From the NCBI GenBank assembly GCA_013396995.1, contig VWZP01001428.1, positions 419,564 through 483,563 on the forward strand: 64,000 nt of DNA. Reading direction: 5' to 3'. Shown piece after piece: positions 25,191-38,100 of the stretch. Source of the DNA: Dicaeum eximium. Its lineage: Eukaryota > Chordata > Aves > Passeriformes > Dicaeidae. Made by a program: the position numbers and the translations under genes. Below the pieces are notes generated by a model that was not told the DNA's origin, made no database searches, and saw only the letters and a program-made list of their open reading frames with translations. Numbering within the stretch: the stretch's first letter is position 1; every line of letters begins with the position of its first letter.

Positions 25191-27314
25191 ATCTGTTTAA
25201 AAGAAATCCAATCATAAAAATGCACTGGAAACTTTTAAATAACCCTTTACCCTTTGGAAAATTGGCCTGTTACACCTTTAGCCAAGCTCACCCACTCAGT
25301 GTATCTCTAGCAGTTGATACTTCTGTTTACCGTGAATAAAGATAAATCCTACTGCAGTCATAGAACTGCTGCCATAAGGAATTAATTCATATACAAAAGA
25401 CTCTTGTATTACAGTAAAAAAATCATAGAACCGAGCAGGCAAAAATTAATAATTCTCTATTCATCATAAGGACTAAGGTTATGAGTTATGTCAGCCCTGA
25501 AGTTACACATGAAGCAAAGGAATTAAAGAAATATTACCTCAAGGAGCACTGGACAACTTCTGTAACTTCTAACACAACACTTTTTTAGTGCAATAAGGCA
25601 TCTGATTGTGTACAATTACCCAGGAAGCCTTGATTCTGGCCCATTCAATAAAGTTCTTTCAATACTGCAGGTATACAACATAAAAAAGTCTGAAGTAAAC
25701 TCATGAGATGCTAAGGTGAGTAAACTGTCTTAGCCACCCCTTAAAATGAAAATAAAAAAAACCTAATTATTTCCAAAAATGCAGTCAACAATTGAGCAAG
25801 AAGAGGTTCCGTGACTTCTTAAATAGTAGTTTTAAAGGCTTTCAACAGCCACACTTCACTCATTCAAAAAGAAAGTTTTCAAGTTTTCAAAACCATTTGC
25901 AGCCATTTTGATGTGTTACATTTTTTACTGTCACTGAAATGCATTTACTGTGATAATTAGAACTGATGGCAAATATAGGGGAACTTTATAAGGATATTCA
26001 ATCACTGTAACATAGCTCTAGGTCCTGATGGATTTAGTAATGACTTTTAAAATGAAATTACAGACAAATCAAATGATTAAATACTTCATCCAGTTAAAAA
26101 AATTGTCAGTGACATAAAAGCTAAAGAAGTCTTAGAAAGGATAATATGTACATATCTTTCTACCCTAGATCATGTTAATTGGTTGAATGAAAAATTTATC
26201 CAAAGTACGTAAGCTATTTTTCAGTTCATCTGTTATGGTAGGATTTAGGGAGTTAATGATAATAAGGTCTCTTATCCCTGCAGCATTTTATTCTGACTCC
26301 GGGAGGGTCAAAGTCATAATTCTTTTCCATGGGGAAATTATCCTGCTACTAACCCACCATTATATTTTACATAGCAGAGTTAATGCAAACACACTTTAGT
26401 TGTGTATAACAAAAGCATAATTCATTAAATGAGTACAAATTTTATGTAAGACAAGCAATGTAAAGCAATCCTTGAACTTTTCTACCATGTAGAAAACAGA
26501 GGTCAGAAAGTTTATTGGAGACCAGAGGGCTAGTAGAAGAGAAGAGTGTTTGCCCTTTACTGACTGTGTGACTTCACCCGGGTCTCAGGCTGGCCAGCTG
26601 TGATTGTGCACCTCTGGCTCTCTGAGAAGTCTCCATGCAAGCACAAGGAAGTGAGTTACACGTGTAGGTGTGCCTGCTGTGACAGACTTTGTCATTCATG
26701 TAACATCAGCTCTGAAGGCTCATAGAAATACTTGTATATGTCTATAAAAGAAAAAAAGAAAACCACTCTTGATACAACTTGATGCACAATCAGTCTTTTA
26801 ATATATAAAATAATTGCTTTGAGTGTTAATTAATTTCTAAGATGTTAAGATGTTATATGTTAAATAATGTGGAGACTGTTTAGCAAATGAATGAATTTTT
26901 TATTGCAACAGTTCTGTTGAACAAAATTTTTTCGTTTACAAATGTTCTTTTCACAGTCACAGTATTTATCCAGATCTGTAGTTGGATAGATATGCACAAT
27001 CACTACTTGTCTAACTTGAAATAATTGTTTCGTTTTGATTTGCCAAACTGCTTTTGCTATGTGAATGAGCGCCAGTGTGTTATTTAAAACATGTAAATAG
27101 AATCAAGAGATCTAAGCTTATAGTTTGTCCTTTCTTTCTGGTCTATGGAGAATATGTACATTTGAATAGTAGCATGCATTTTGGGATAGCATTCAGTTCT
27201 GAATACTGTAAAATTTATATATTAGACCAGAGATTTTTAAGTATTTAATATCATATCAATATATATTTGAAAACACAAATCTCAAACAAATTATTACTTA
27301 GTCTTCCACAAAAG
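25191..27314. other. Unique noncoding sequence
   Basis: AT-rich sequence with no recognised gene or repeat, between two transposon insertions. Confidence 0.45.
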
Positions 27315-28343
27315 TGTCTTAGTTTAATACAATTATTTGGGGTGAAAACTCCAAAATAACTTACACCCCGCTTAGGTTTAACTACTCTCCTTTTACCAAT
27401 AAAGAAAGACAAATGCGAGAAGATACAAGTGAAAAGAGCTTGCTAAAAAGAAAAACAGTAACAACAAAAATAACAGCAATAACCACTAGATACAAAGGTA
27501 CTGAGTCTTGTAGACTCTTCGGGAACAACAAAAACAAGATGGTGGAGGAGCCCCTCCCTCCAAGATGGTGGCCAGTGTAGCAGCGTGCATGGGGCTGAAG
27601 AAAAAGACAAGGTGGTGGCAAAGTCCCCTTCTCCAGACCGTGCAGCAGAGAGAAAGAACAAAGGAAAAAAAATAAGACAGCAACGAAACCTCCATGGCTC
27701 CAGGACTCCCTTACTTCAACAATGGGGGTTAAGGACAAAAAAAAACTCTGGAAAAACTATTTTTATCCATAAGGCTCCAATGCTGCCAAAAGCACTGGAA
27801 GAAACTTCCCAGCAAGCTGGAGATCCAATCCCTCCTCAACACAACCTTCTCCCTGGAACAGAAAAAAGATCTTATGAAGCAGTTCTGGTGGCATGTGGGG
27901 GTGCTGGCATGTCTGGGAAGCTCCAGGCTTGCGGTGTAAGGCTCCCTGCTCCCTTTTGCCTCAATGGACACAGTCAGTGTCAGTGCAGTTCTGAGTCACT
28001 GCTGCATTGCAGGGGAGAAGAACTGCTCCTACCGAGCACCAAAAAGAAGCAGGCCCAGCCTGGCAGTTCAGAGTGGCAAAAAGATCTGGAACAGTTTCAG
28101 ACTGCAAAATGCAGCTTCTCGGGTTGCAGCTCAGAGTTCTGCCAGAAGCAGTCCCCTCAGTAGCCCAGAGAGAAAAAAACAGAGCTCATATCCGTCAGTT
28201 TCCCATTTTTGAAGGGACCTCACCAGCCCCCTTCTGTGAACCTGGTGTAAAACACCTAAGTGCTGTTTCCCAGGTTGTTGAGTCTTAAAATGACCTTAAA
28301 AACAGACTGCACGGATTAGCATAGAGGAAATACAGAATATACA
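27315..28343 (-). mobile_element. Probable endogenous retrovirus LTR, minus strand
   Basis: The block starts with TGTCTTAGTTTAATAC and has the layout of bird LTRs read backwards: an A-rich 'aacagtaacaacaaaa' region near 27465, then AAGATGGTGG repeated (27536-27545 and 27562-27571), then a GC-richer promoter-side part. The right end near 28343 (ATACA) is a guess. No target-site duplication was found. It holds the longest open frame of the window (192 codons, 27585-28163 plus), which has no protein-family features and crosses the LTR, so it is not a gene. Confidence 0.55.
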
Positions 28344-29261
28344 GTTTTGGGATTGCTTGAGGCAAAGCCCCAAGTTGACTAAGGAGTTTTTTAAAAAGAA
28401 ACAGAATTAAAAATTAAAAGTAAAAGTGTCTCTTAGCTTTAGGATGGTAAGCTTCCAGATCCTCAAGAAATAGTCAACAGGATCCCTGTGAGATTGTCTT
28501 CAGGGGCAAGGGAGCAGAACACAGCTGGCAGGTCTTTAAGAATGTCTTCCATAGGGTGCAAGAGGTAGTGATTCCCAGAGCAAGAAATTGGGCAAGGAAG
28601 GCAAGCGACTGGCATAGCTGAGTAGGAAATTGCTGGTCAAACTAGGGGAAAAGAAGCAAATGCACAATGGAAACTAGGATGGATAACCTGGCAAGGGTAT
28701 AAAGAAGTTTGGTTGTGTAGGGTTAGGGTAAGAAGGCCTTGGCAAGGCTGGAACTGAACTTGGCAAGGGGCACAAAGAATGGAAGGGCTTCTACAGATAC
28801 ATTGACCAGAAAAGGAAGGGCAAAGAAGGCCTCAGATAAATAAAGCTGTTAAATTGGTAGCAACGGAGGAGGGGGCTGAGGTACTTTTTAATATTTTTGC
28901 CTCAGTGTTCAATGGTAAACTCTCTTTTCACATCTTCAAGTGGACGGACAGCAGGATGGGGCCTGGGAGAGCAAAGTCCCACCCACTGTAAGAGAAGATC
29001 CAGTGTGTGACAGCCTGAGGAACCTGAACATACATAAGCTTATGGGACCCGACAAGATGCATCCCAGAATCCTGAGGGAATTGGCTGATGTAGTTCCCAA
29101 GCCATTCTCCCATGACATTTGAAAAGTCATGGCACTCAGGACAAGTCCCAAGTGACTGGAAAAGGGGAAACATGATACCCGTCTTTAAAAAGGCAAGAAA
29201 GGAGGACCCTGGAAATTAATAACCTGTCAGCCTCACCTCTGTGCTTGGGAAGATTATTACA

Positions 29262-29839
29262 TTTCTATTACATTTTGCCAGCTTTATTGGCACTAATGGG
29301 GCTTTTATGTACTGTTATGTGGCATCCTGTACAATGCAATGCTCCTACCAGAAGCTTAAGAGACACGCAAGAGAGGTAGAACAAGCGAAATGCTAAAATA
29401 CTTTTACTTAATCAATAAGGTTGTTGCAGTGCACATGTCTTTCTAACTCATTTCATAATTATGAAAATAATTTTTAACTCTAATAAGTAATTTGTATTTT
29501 TGGACCGTTCTAGTGAGAAATCACAGTAATTGGAAGGTGAGAGAGTGGCTCTCTTCTGCCATGTATTTCAAAATTTCTTACCATAAGACCACATGTTTCT
29601 TTGGACACAAGATTAATATCCATCTATTTTATGACTGACTAAGTGTTTACACTGCTCATTATCAGAGTCAAAATACTTGTGCTCCTACATTTCTGTGCCA
29701 AAAGATATTGAAGGCCCACATGAAGATTAAGCAGTGAAGGTTACTAGTTCAGACAATGCAATGCACACAGTTTAATTTGATTCACAGCAGGCTCATCAGA
29801 AATATGGTATTTGGTGTGCATATTTTTCACTGGATTAAG
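29262..29839. other. Non-CR1 segment inside the CR1 element
   Basis: This stretch lies where about 300 bases of CR1 reverse transcriptase should be. It is AT-rich, with no recognised repeat or frame. It could be an old insertion accompanied by deletion, or unique DNA separating two CR1 insertions. Confidence 0.5.
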
Positions 29840-30073
29840 ACCAGGCTGGCTGGCTGGGCCCAGAGAGTGGTGGTGAATGGTGCTGCATCCACTGAGTTTC
29901 CTGTCACTAGTGGTGCCCTCAGCAATCTGTGGTGGGCCCAGTCCTGTTTAATATCTTTTCTAATAATCTGGATGAGGGATTGTGTCTGCCACAGCAAATA
30001 AGCAGGTGACACCAAGCTGGGTGTGAGTGTTGATCTGCTGGAGGGTAGGAGGGCTCTGCAGAGGGACTTGGAC

Positions 30074-30226
30074 NNNNNNNNNNNNNNNNNNNNNNNNNNN
30101 NNNNNNNNNNNNNNNNNNNNNNNNNNNNNNNNNNNNNNNNNNNNNNNNNNNNNNNNNNNNNNNNNNNNNNNNNNNNNNNNNNNNNNNNNNNNNNNNNNNN
30201 NNNNNNNNNNNNNNNNNNNNNNNNNN
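30074..30226. other. Assembly gap (153 N)
   Basis: The gap lies inside the CR1 element, consistent with repeat-driven assembly failure. Confidence 1.
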
Positions 30227-30580
30227 ACTCCCTACAAGTGCCTGAAGGGAGGCTGTAGGCAGGTGGGGGTTGGTCTCTTAGCCCAGGCCACCAGCACAGG
30301 ACAAGAGGAGCCAGTCTTAAGCTGCACTAGGGGAGGTTTAGGTTAGACATCAGGGAGGAATCATGACATCAGACATCATTCATGGAAAGAGAGATTGGTC
30401 ATTGGAATGGGCTTCCCAGGGAGGTGGTGGTGTCACCATCCCTGGAGGTGTTTAAAAAAAAACTGGATGTGGCACTTTAGTGCCATAGTTGAGTTGAAAA
30501 GGAGCAACTCATAGGTCATAGACTGGACTCTGTGGTCTCAAAATTCTTCTCCAACCTACGTAATTCTGTGATACAGTGAT

Positions 30581-33500
30581 TTGTCTTCCATAAGGACCAT
30601 TTAAGCTGTAAAAGATATGAAACAACAGTCAAAATCCTGCATTATTAAGTCTCTTCAAAAAGACAAGCACAAAAAAAAATTATAGAAACCACAATCACTG
30701 GAATACCTACTCACTTTTGGGACATATCTAATTGTTTGTAGTTAACACCAAAGAACTATAATAAATACAGATTNACCATAACCAGAGTGAGCTGGTTCAA
30801 TACTTTCAATAAAAGGTGCTGAATTTCACTCCATTCATTTGAGGCTGTAGAACTGCAGAGGTGGATAGGCACTTTCCTACTGTAGCTGCCTGAGGTGGGG
30901 AGAGGTATGTGGCCCTGTCTTTTCCAGGTGCATTACCTCTTCATGCAGTGCTTCATTTCTTCTGTAGTTGAAGCCCAGCTAGACAAAGCTATATTGTGGA
31001 AAATGAAATATTACCCACAAGATGCACATCTATAATACATGCCTACTTCTGTAATCAGAATTTGGGCCAGAAGCATTGATACATGGTGTTTATCTTGAAA
31101 TATGCACTTAATGTTTCCTTGTTGAATCACAGAGCACTGGAAGTGCTGGTATACAGCTTTTAGTAGAAATGAAACATTGATGTATAGTTGTTACACTGTC
31201 TACTTGAATTCTTAAATCGTGATCATTAATGACTCAACTTGCTTGCTTTATGCATGGCAGGGTGAATTATACCTGCAGTGGATAGTACCTATTGTTCAAA
31301 CTTACAAATTATCTGTGTTCCATAGCAGGTAAGGACAGTCTTCATTTTTTGGCAAGACAAAATTACACATAGCAACTATTGACAATGAATTACAGTTTTT
31401 TAGAATTTGCTGCTGGAATGAATTGCAGGCAGCTTTTGAATAGCGACTTTTAAGCATATATTACCCAATGGGGCAGGGTGGGGGGAGGAGGGAGGGACTT
31501 GACACCAAGCTGTGTAGGGCAGTGTATAAAGAACTTAGGTTAACAAAGCATCTTGCTTTTTGCATGTACTCCTTCTATCCTGGTTGGTTCCTTCATTTAT
31601 CTCAAATGAACCCTACTGGAATTTACAGCTTAGCTTATGTGTAGCTGAAAAGCTGAATTTCATAGAGGTTTTCTCAGTTTATTTAATGCGTAGGTAGTCT
31701 CAGTCTCCCATAGAACACAGTTATTTCAGATTGCTTTCCAAATGCAGCACCAGCACCTTTCTTCTCCCCTGATTCTTTGATAAAACAGCCAGAAGGTGAA
31801 AACATTCATTCAGGAATCAAGAAAGGAAGATTAGCACCTTAGTCAGATGAGAGAAAAATGCACTTGTCCCACCAGTGTATCCCCCTGCCTGCTGTCAATA
31901 GGGCACTCTTCCCCTCCATGGCTGAAGCTGTTCTGTTAACCAAGCCAAGACCCAGGAGTACAGTGAGGAAGAGTAAGAAACAGCCTACTTGCACAGCCAG
32001 GTGGAAGCAGGTACTTAGAGCACCCTACCAACACAAAGCACAACTTTCAGACACTCCAGGAGCCATTTTGCTTTAAACATTCTTTAGGCACAGATCAAGA
32101 GTTTGCATACAATGTTTTTTTCTTCCATGGCATGTGACCTACACATTAGCTTTATTTTATAGAGACAGACTTTCAAGAGGCTTCTCCAGAATGACAGAAG
32201 CAGATATGCTTCAGGAAAAACACGTTAGAAAGAGGGAAGTCAGCCTTACATTCTTAAGGGCAGCTGTGGACTGTAGGTCTCAAATGAAAATAGTTTCCTT
32301 TTTATTACCTCAACAGCTGGAGAAGAGACAGGCTGAAAATATGGCTGATTGTCTAGCAGTGACTGGCTACTTTTACTGAGTTTCCTTTGCACTAGGAGGT
32401 GTTTATGGGAGGTGCTGTACTTTACTACGCACCCTATGAGAAAGCTACACATCTAAACCAGCAGAGCACAGTTTAGTGCAATTGGTGCAACACAGATTGC
32501 ATGCACTATTTCAGTGTGTATTTGCCTTTCACTGCAGACTGGCCAGTGGCTTTTCATCCTTTCATTTTCAAACTATTCTGATACAGTGGAGAGTTTAGTG
32601 AGACAAAGATTCAGGGCACTGTAACACCTAGCTCTCATATGTTGACATCTTTGGTGCTAACCCAGGGTAAATATGTGATTCTTATTATTTGACAATATTT
32701 TTAAATATTGGTTTAATGTTCTAACTGCATTAGATTGACTCTATCTAAAAAAGTTCATAGCCATTATCCAGATAGCGTAAGTGCAAGCTGGTGAACAAAT
32801 GTTATTTAATTAAATCTCCCAAAGTGTCGTTTCCTTTTAGGTCTCCATTTCACTTCTGGAATAACAAACAGAAGTGCTGGTTCTGAGTGATAGCTTTGGC
32901 CACAAAGAACTAAACAGAGATCATGATTTCATTTAACATAGGCATTACAATCTGTCTCTGTTATGATTTCAATATGATGAAATAAAGAACACATGGCCCC
33001 CTCTTATACTCAGAAGTTATCTCAGCACTCCTGCCTGGTCTGGCATCTTTCATCAAAAAGTTTGACTGAAAGCTTCCTAGATCATGTTATATTTATACAG
33101 CACTTTGACAAAACAGTCTGAAATCAGCAGGTTGGCTCTATACATGTATACACGTACACACATACACACACATCTGTTGTTGCTGTAATGTGCCTCTAGC
33201 TTAACTACTCAGCTTTGATCTGCTCTAAAAGCACCTTGAGATCACCAGCAAATCCAGTCAACCTTTATGGCAGGAAAGTTCAGGAGTATGTGGCAGGAGC
33301 TGGAAGAAATCTGTGATGGCACTTGCACGTATATTACAGCTCTGTTACATGCTAAGGTATAGCTGGGGTCTACATTTTCTCCATGGCCTTCTCTGAAAGT
33401 CACCTCCAGAGGATTTACAGCCCTTTGGAAGTAGAATGAGATTAATGTAAGGTGTCAGCCTTGAACTTAGAAAGCAGTTGATATGCTAAGGTTGTATATC

Positions 33501-34645
33501 ATGTTTAACGCAAAAGAGGTATTTGCTTTTGTTGATACTTGAACTTAACATGTAATTGGTATAGATCACTCTTCCCTGATATCAGTTCTATTCTGGTAAT
33601 GGGTTTAGGAAAGTGTTGATGCCAGAATCTCAAATTCTGTAGAAAATATTTTATTAAATTATTTACACTTATTTCTCAGATGTAAGGCAAAATTAATTTA
33701 GCCATATAAACAGCCACAACCAGAATACCAGTTATATACATCTTTCATATATAAATGTAATCTATGCCACTCAAACAGGTTGGACTGACTGCAGTCTATC
33801 CCTGCACAGGTGGGCAACCCCTAAACAAGCCTTGTGTAAGTTACCAGTTAAAGAGCAGTGACACTACAGATACGTGTTAAACATATCTGGGGGTCAAAAG
33901 GGAACAGCTAAAGTAAAAAGCAATGCCTCCAAAAAGTTGTACTTCTTCTAACTTTGCAGCTTCTGTCAGCTTCAGTATTGGGCTGGGGTTATAAAAAGGA
34001 TGAATTCCCAAATTCAGCACAGCTGACTCTACTCCCTCTTCCCCCTCACTGCTCCATGTACACAAACAAACCAGTGATACCCGCTAATGATGCAACAACT
34101 TTGTAAAATTGCTTCTAGCCCCTCATTGTGATTTCTTGTTTTGTGCAATTAAATGCATGCAGCAAAATTAACTATATCCTGTTCATTCACTCTGACAACG
34201 TGTCTTGGGAGGCAACTACATGTCTCCATAGAAGAGAGAGTCACCTGATTTGTAATAATTTATAACACTCAAATAATAGATACTATTTCCTTTTTTTTTT
34301 TTTTTACTAAACAGTTTACTGTGGCATTCAAATTAATACAGCTGCTTATTCAACAAGAAATGAAGACAGAAAGGAACAATTCCAGAAGTGCCAGACTATC
34401 AGCAAACATTCAGGACCACTGACTTTGGTCTAATATATGTTGATTCTGCTAAACTACCCAAACTGGTTTAACCCAGATTCAGAAACTACAACAGAGCAAC
34501 ATTTCAGCACCTTAATAGATAGTGCCAAAAGGTCAACTGAGCAGACAGGTAAAACAAATAAAATGCAAGATACACAGAGTTTATAGATTGAGTTAAAAAT
34601 CAATACTGATTGAAAATAAAATGAAAAAATATTAAATTAACTTAA
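30581..34645. other. Unique noncoding sequence
   Basis: No gene or clear repeat was recognised. It contains one isolated N (30774), a short CA-rich stretch near 33145-33172 and a 15-base T run (34291-34305). An AT-rich stretch near 34140-34170 has homeodomain-like cores. Confidence 0.45.
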
Positions 34646-35138
34646 TGTAATGATTTAACCCCAGCCCCATCTGTAGGACTGGGGACAGAACTGGTAGGAT
34701 AGAAAAGCAAAAGCTGCACAAGCAAGCAAAGCAAAACAAGGAATGTATACTGTTCTTCCCATGCACAGGGAGGTCTTCAGCATCTCCAGGAAAGTGAGGC
34801 CTCATCCTTCAGAGGAACATGAGGAAGATGAATGCCATCACTCTGAACATCTCCCCTTCCTTCTTCTTCCCCACGCTTTGCATACTGAGCATGGTGTCAC
34901 ATGGTCTGAACTATCCCTTTGGTCAGTTGGGGTCACCTGTCCTGTCTGTGTCTGCTCCCAGCCTCCTAAGCACCCTCAGTCTCCTCACCAGTGTGGCAGT
35001 ACAAAAAGCAAAAAAGGCCTTGGCCTGCACAGCAATAACAAAAAAATATCTGTATTACAACCCTGTGTTCAGCACAAATCTAAAACACAGCCCCCTTTTG
35101 TAAACAAAGTTGACCCTACCCCAGCCAAAATCAGCACA
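34646..35138 (-). mobile_element. ERVL-type solo LTR, minus strand
   Basis: The plus-strand copy begins TGTAATGATTTAACCCCAGC and ends CCCCAGCCAAAATCAGCACA. On the minus strand this gives the typical bird LTR start (TGTGCTGATTTTGGCTGGGG) and an end in GGGGTTAAATCA. The middle has 'gtgtcacatggtctgaact' and 'ggtcagttggggtcacctg', which match the promoter half of the same LTR group seen at 41817. At about 490 bp with no internal retroviral genes beside it, it looks like a solo LTR. No 5-bp target duplication is visible, so the ends are diverged. Open frames of 138 codons inside it are noncoding. Confidence 0.85.
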
Positions 35139-38100
35139 TTCATCAAACCCATTTGTTAGCCTCTTTTCTTATTAAGTCGTATTTTGAACATAGGAAGTTG
35201 TGAGTGTAACAAGACTCTAAAAAGATTGCAAGTGCCTGGATGAGCTAGCTCTGCTGGAGCATGTGTGGTTGATCCCCAGTGCTATGAAACCTGGAGCAAT
35301 CTGGAAGATTAGAAGAGGTTGCAAAAGAAGGTGAGGGTACAGGCTGCCTTATACCGCAACAGAGGGCACCCACTTTCAGTTCTCATTCAGGGGTGTGCCC
35401 TTGTGAGCATGAAATTTCAACAAGACCTACACCAGACAGAGTTCCTTACACGCCACTGTATTGTAGCCTGGTCTTTTGAGAATTTTAGTGGTATCTTCTG
35501 GCAACTCATTGACTCCGTGGGACTTTTTGCTTAATAAGAATCAAACAACAAAGTAACAGCTCTTCATCTGTTCTAGTGTATTTGTGCTTTTAGTTACAAA
35601 CAGCTTAACAGAAATTCTTCCTTGTATTTGGAGGAAGACTGCTGGTGCCCCACTGCTGCACCACATTTTTCCTCAAACATCTTTGTGAATAATATGCCAC
35701 CAGTATTGACATATAATTTAATGGAAATTACTTGGAGAAACAAAAATATCACCGTTTTAAAAAATTAATGTTTTCAGTAGTATTCTTAGCTTACATTATT
35801 TAGGTAACCTGAATTTTCATTTTTTGATAATTTACTCTTTATTCCAAATTATAATACATTATGACACCACAGTTGATTGCTGAAGAAAAGTCCATTATGT
35901 CACAAGCATAATACATTATGATTCCAGAGTAATGGGAATGGGACCAAAAGAAGTGTAACATCAACAATATTGATAGCAAAGATAAAAGCAGAAACTAACA
36001 AGTGTAATAATAAATGTTGAAAGAAATTCCACTTATGAAATATTTAGGCTAGATATTTAGATATATCATTTGTAGGTAATGTCTTCAGTTGTGCAAGACT
36101 GTCTGCCTTAACATTTACTTGAGTTAAAAACAACTGATGAGGGAAACTATACTGAATGGCTCCATTTTCTATTTTCTTTTCAGATTTTTATGCGTACAAT
36201 TAACTTGATAGTGGCAACTGAAGTCAGGAAATTCTAATCTGTGTCATATAATTAGTGAGATTTTATAAGCCTGATGTTTAGAATAGAATCAGCTTTCATC
36301 ATAAAAACATTACTTCATTCACTTGAAAGTCAAATGAGAAAAATGAAACCTTGTGTAGAACTCAGACTAATATCTATGAGACAAATTCTGGGTTTCAGCT
36401 CATTGGCTAAGACTACAAAATCTTTGTAGTGAAACAAAGAGTCGTGTTTATTTTGCTGTCAGAAGGTCTTCCACATTTTGAGATATAATCAGCAGACTGA
36501 TCAATTATTAATTCTAGTTATGTCTTGTCAATTTCTTTCACCTTTTATCTTACCTAATATTTTTTTTAGTCATACATCTATATTTAATTTTGACTCAATG
36601 ATTGTCTTCATCCTCTCTAGGCTCCTGGCTTCTTGCTAAGTGGGATGTTTTTCTGGCTACTAGTGCAAAAGCATTGAAAATACTTTATATTCACATTTAC
36701 TTAAATGTCCATGTATCACCATCCCGAATTTTATGAGTGCTCTGAGATAAATCTCTTTAACATTCAAAGAATACCAGCTATTCAATATCTTCTTTCCAGC
36801 TTGCTTACCAGTACGACCTTTTACTTTAACTGGAGTGCTGACAAAGAGTTAATTTACAAGAGAAGCCTCAGCTACAGCTGCCATTCAATCCCACATTTTT
36901 CAGGGACATCTTCTAGTTATCAATGTGTTTTAAATAGTTACAGAATGATAGCAGCAAAGTATTTGCTTTTGCTAGTTGCTGATTTCTACCCAAAAGCCTT
37001 TCTGAGAAACCTCTAGCATAGTATAATGGATAATGTTCTAATGCATTTCTTCCCACAGCTTTTCCCTGCTCTATTGTATTTCACCTTTGTTGTATAAGCA
37101 GAGCTAAGCCTGAGTTCCTACTGGTTTAACTTCAGCTTGCTTTGAGATTATTCTTGTGTGATTTGGTTTAATTGTTTTCTGATTTTCATTTTATATATTT
37201 AAACCAGAAACTGAACTTACCTAATTTTTCCTGGTTTTTTTTACCTGAAAATCAGATAAAATAGCTTAAAGTTTTAGAAACTGTATTTGTAAATATACAT
37301 TTATATAATAAAAACCCCCTAGCCTTTCAGACAACTAAACAAAAACAGATGAAGTAGGAAATCAAAAAAAACCAACTTACCTAAAACAGAATTGTTCTTT
37401 CTCATATTCTTTCAGTGTTTGAAATGTACCATTACGTTGTTGAGGTTTTATTATATTTTGGTGGAGGGCGGGGTGCTTCTTAATTTCATTTTTATAAATG
37501 GGTTTTGAAGCTTTCTTGCTCTATATAAAAACCTTTCTTTGTATGTCATCTGGTTCAGTATCACATTACTTTGTTTACTAAATCTGGAATTATTACCCTG
37601 TGTAACTTTCCTGTTAAGCCATTTTTTATATTTCATCTCTGGCACTTCTTGAAGAATATCAGATTATTTCATTTTAAGAAATAGTCTACTAAGTGCTAAC
37701 ATGGTCCAGTGTATTTTACTTGGCTAGGAATCAAGTTTTCTTTTCCTGATTCCTGCAGTGGTTTATCACAGTCAGTAAGACCGTGTCTTTTATTTTACCC
37801 TTTAAGTTAAAATTTTTTGAGGGAAAATTAATTGCTTGTATAACGTGACTTAGATCCTGGATAACCTCTAAAAACACTTACATGTATTATTCAAAATAAT
37901 TTAGCAGGAGGAATGAGACATATTCCAGTTGCTGATCATAAATTTTCACACACAAACCATTTAATTTTCTGTTTCCTCAGAGAATTAGGAGAGCAAAGCA
38001 AAGAAAGGAAGCCATCTTACCTCCTCAAGGTATATTGAAAGGGACAGGACACTAATGTTGATCCTTAAAACCCAGTAAAATAATCAACCACAAAATCATC

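Larger units (their letters stand above)
28440..30580 (+). repeat. CR1 LINE, long but broken
   Basis: Plus-strand CR1 with reverse-transcriptase sequence at 28860-29260: 'gaggtactttttaatatt', then translated PTVREDPVCDSLRNLN, MGPDKMHPRILRELADV, and SDWKRGN...FKKARKEDPGN with stops. CR1 similarity stops near 29262 and resumes near 29840 with the region around the polymerase motif ('gtgacaccaagctgg', 30008-30022; the aspartates expected before it are lost). The 3' part runs from 30227 to the tail AATTCTGTGATACAGTGA. A 153-base N run lies inside. It is not able to code for a working protein. About 580 bases in the middle do not look like CR1. Confidence 0.85.

Noticed and set aside
27585..28163. 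192-codon plus-strand open frame, the longest in the window apart from those that include N
   Set aside because: It lies within the LTR-like element, has low-complexity basic composition and no family motif. LTR frames of this size are common by chance in GC-richer repeats.
34743..35159. 138-codon plus-strand frame
   Set aside because: It is almost entirely inside the solo LTR on the opposite strand.
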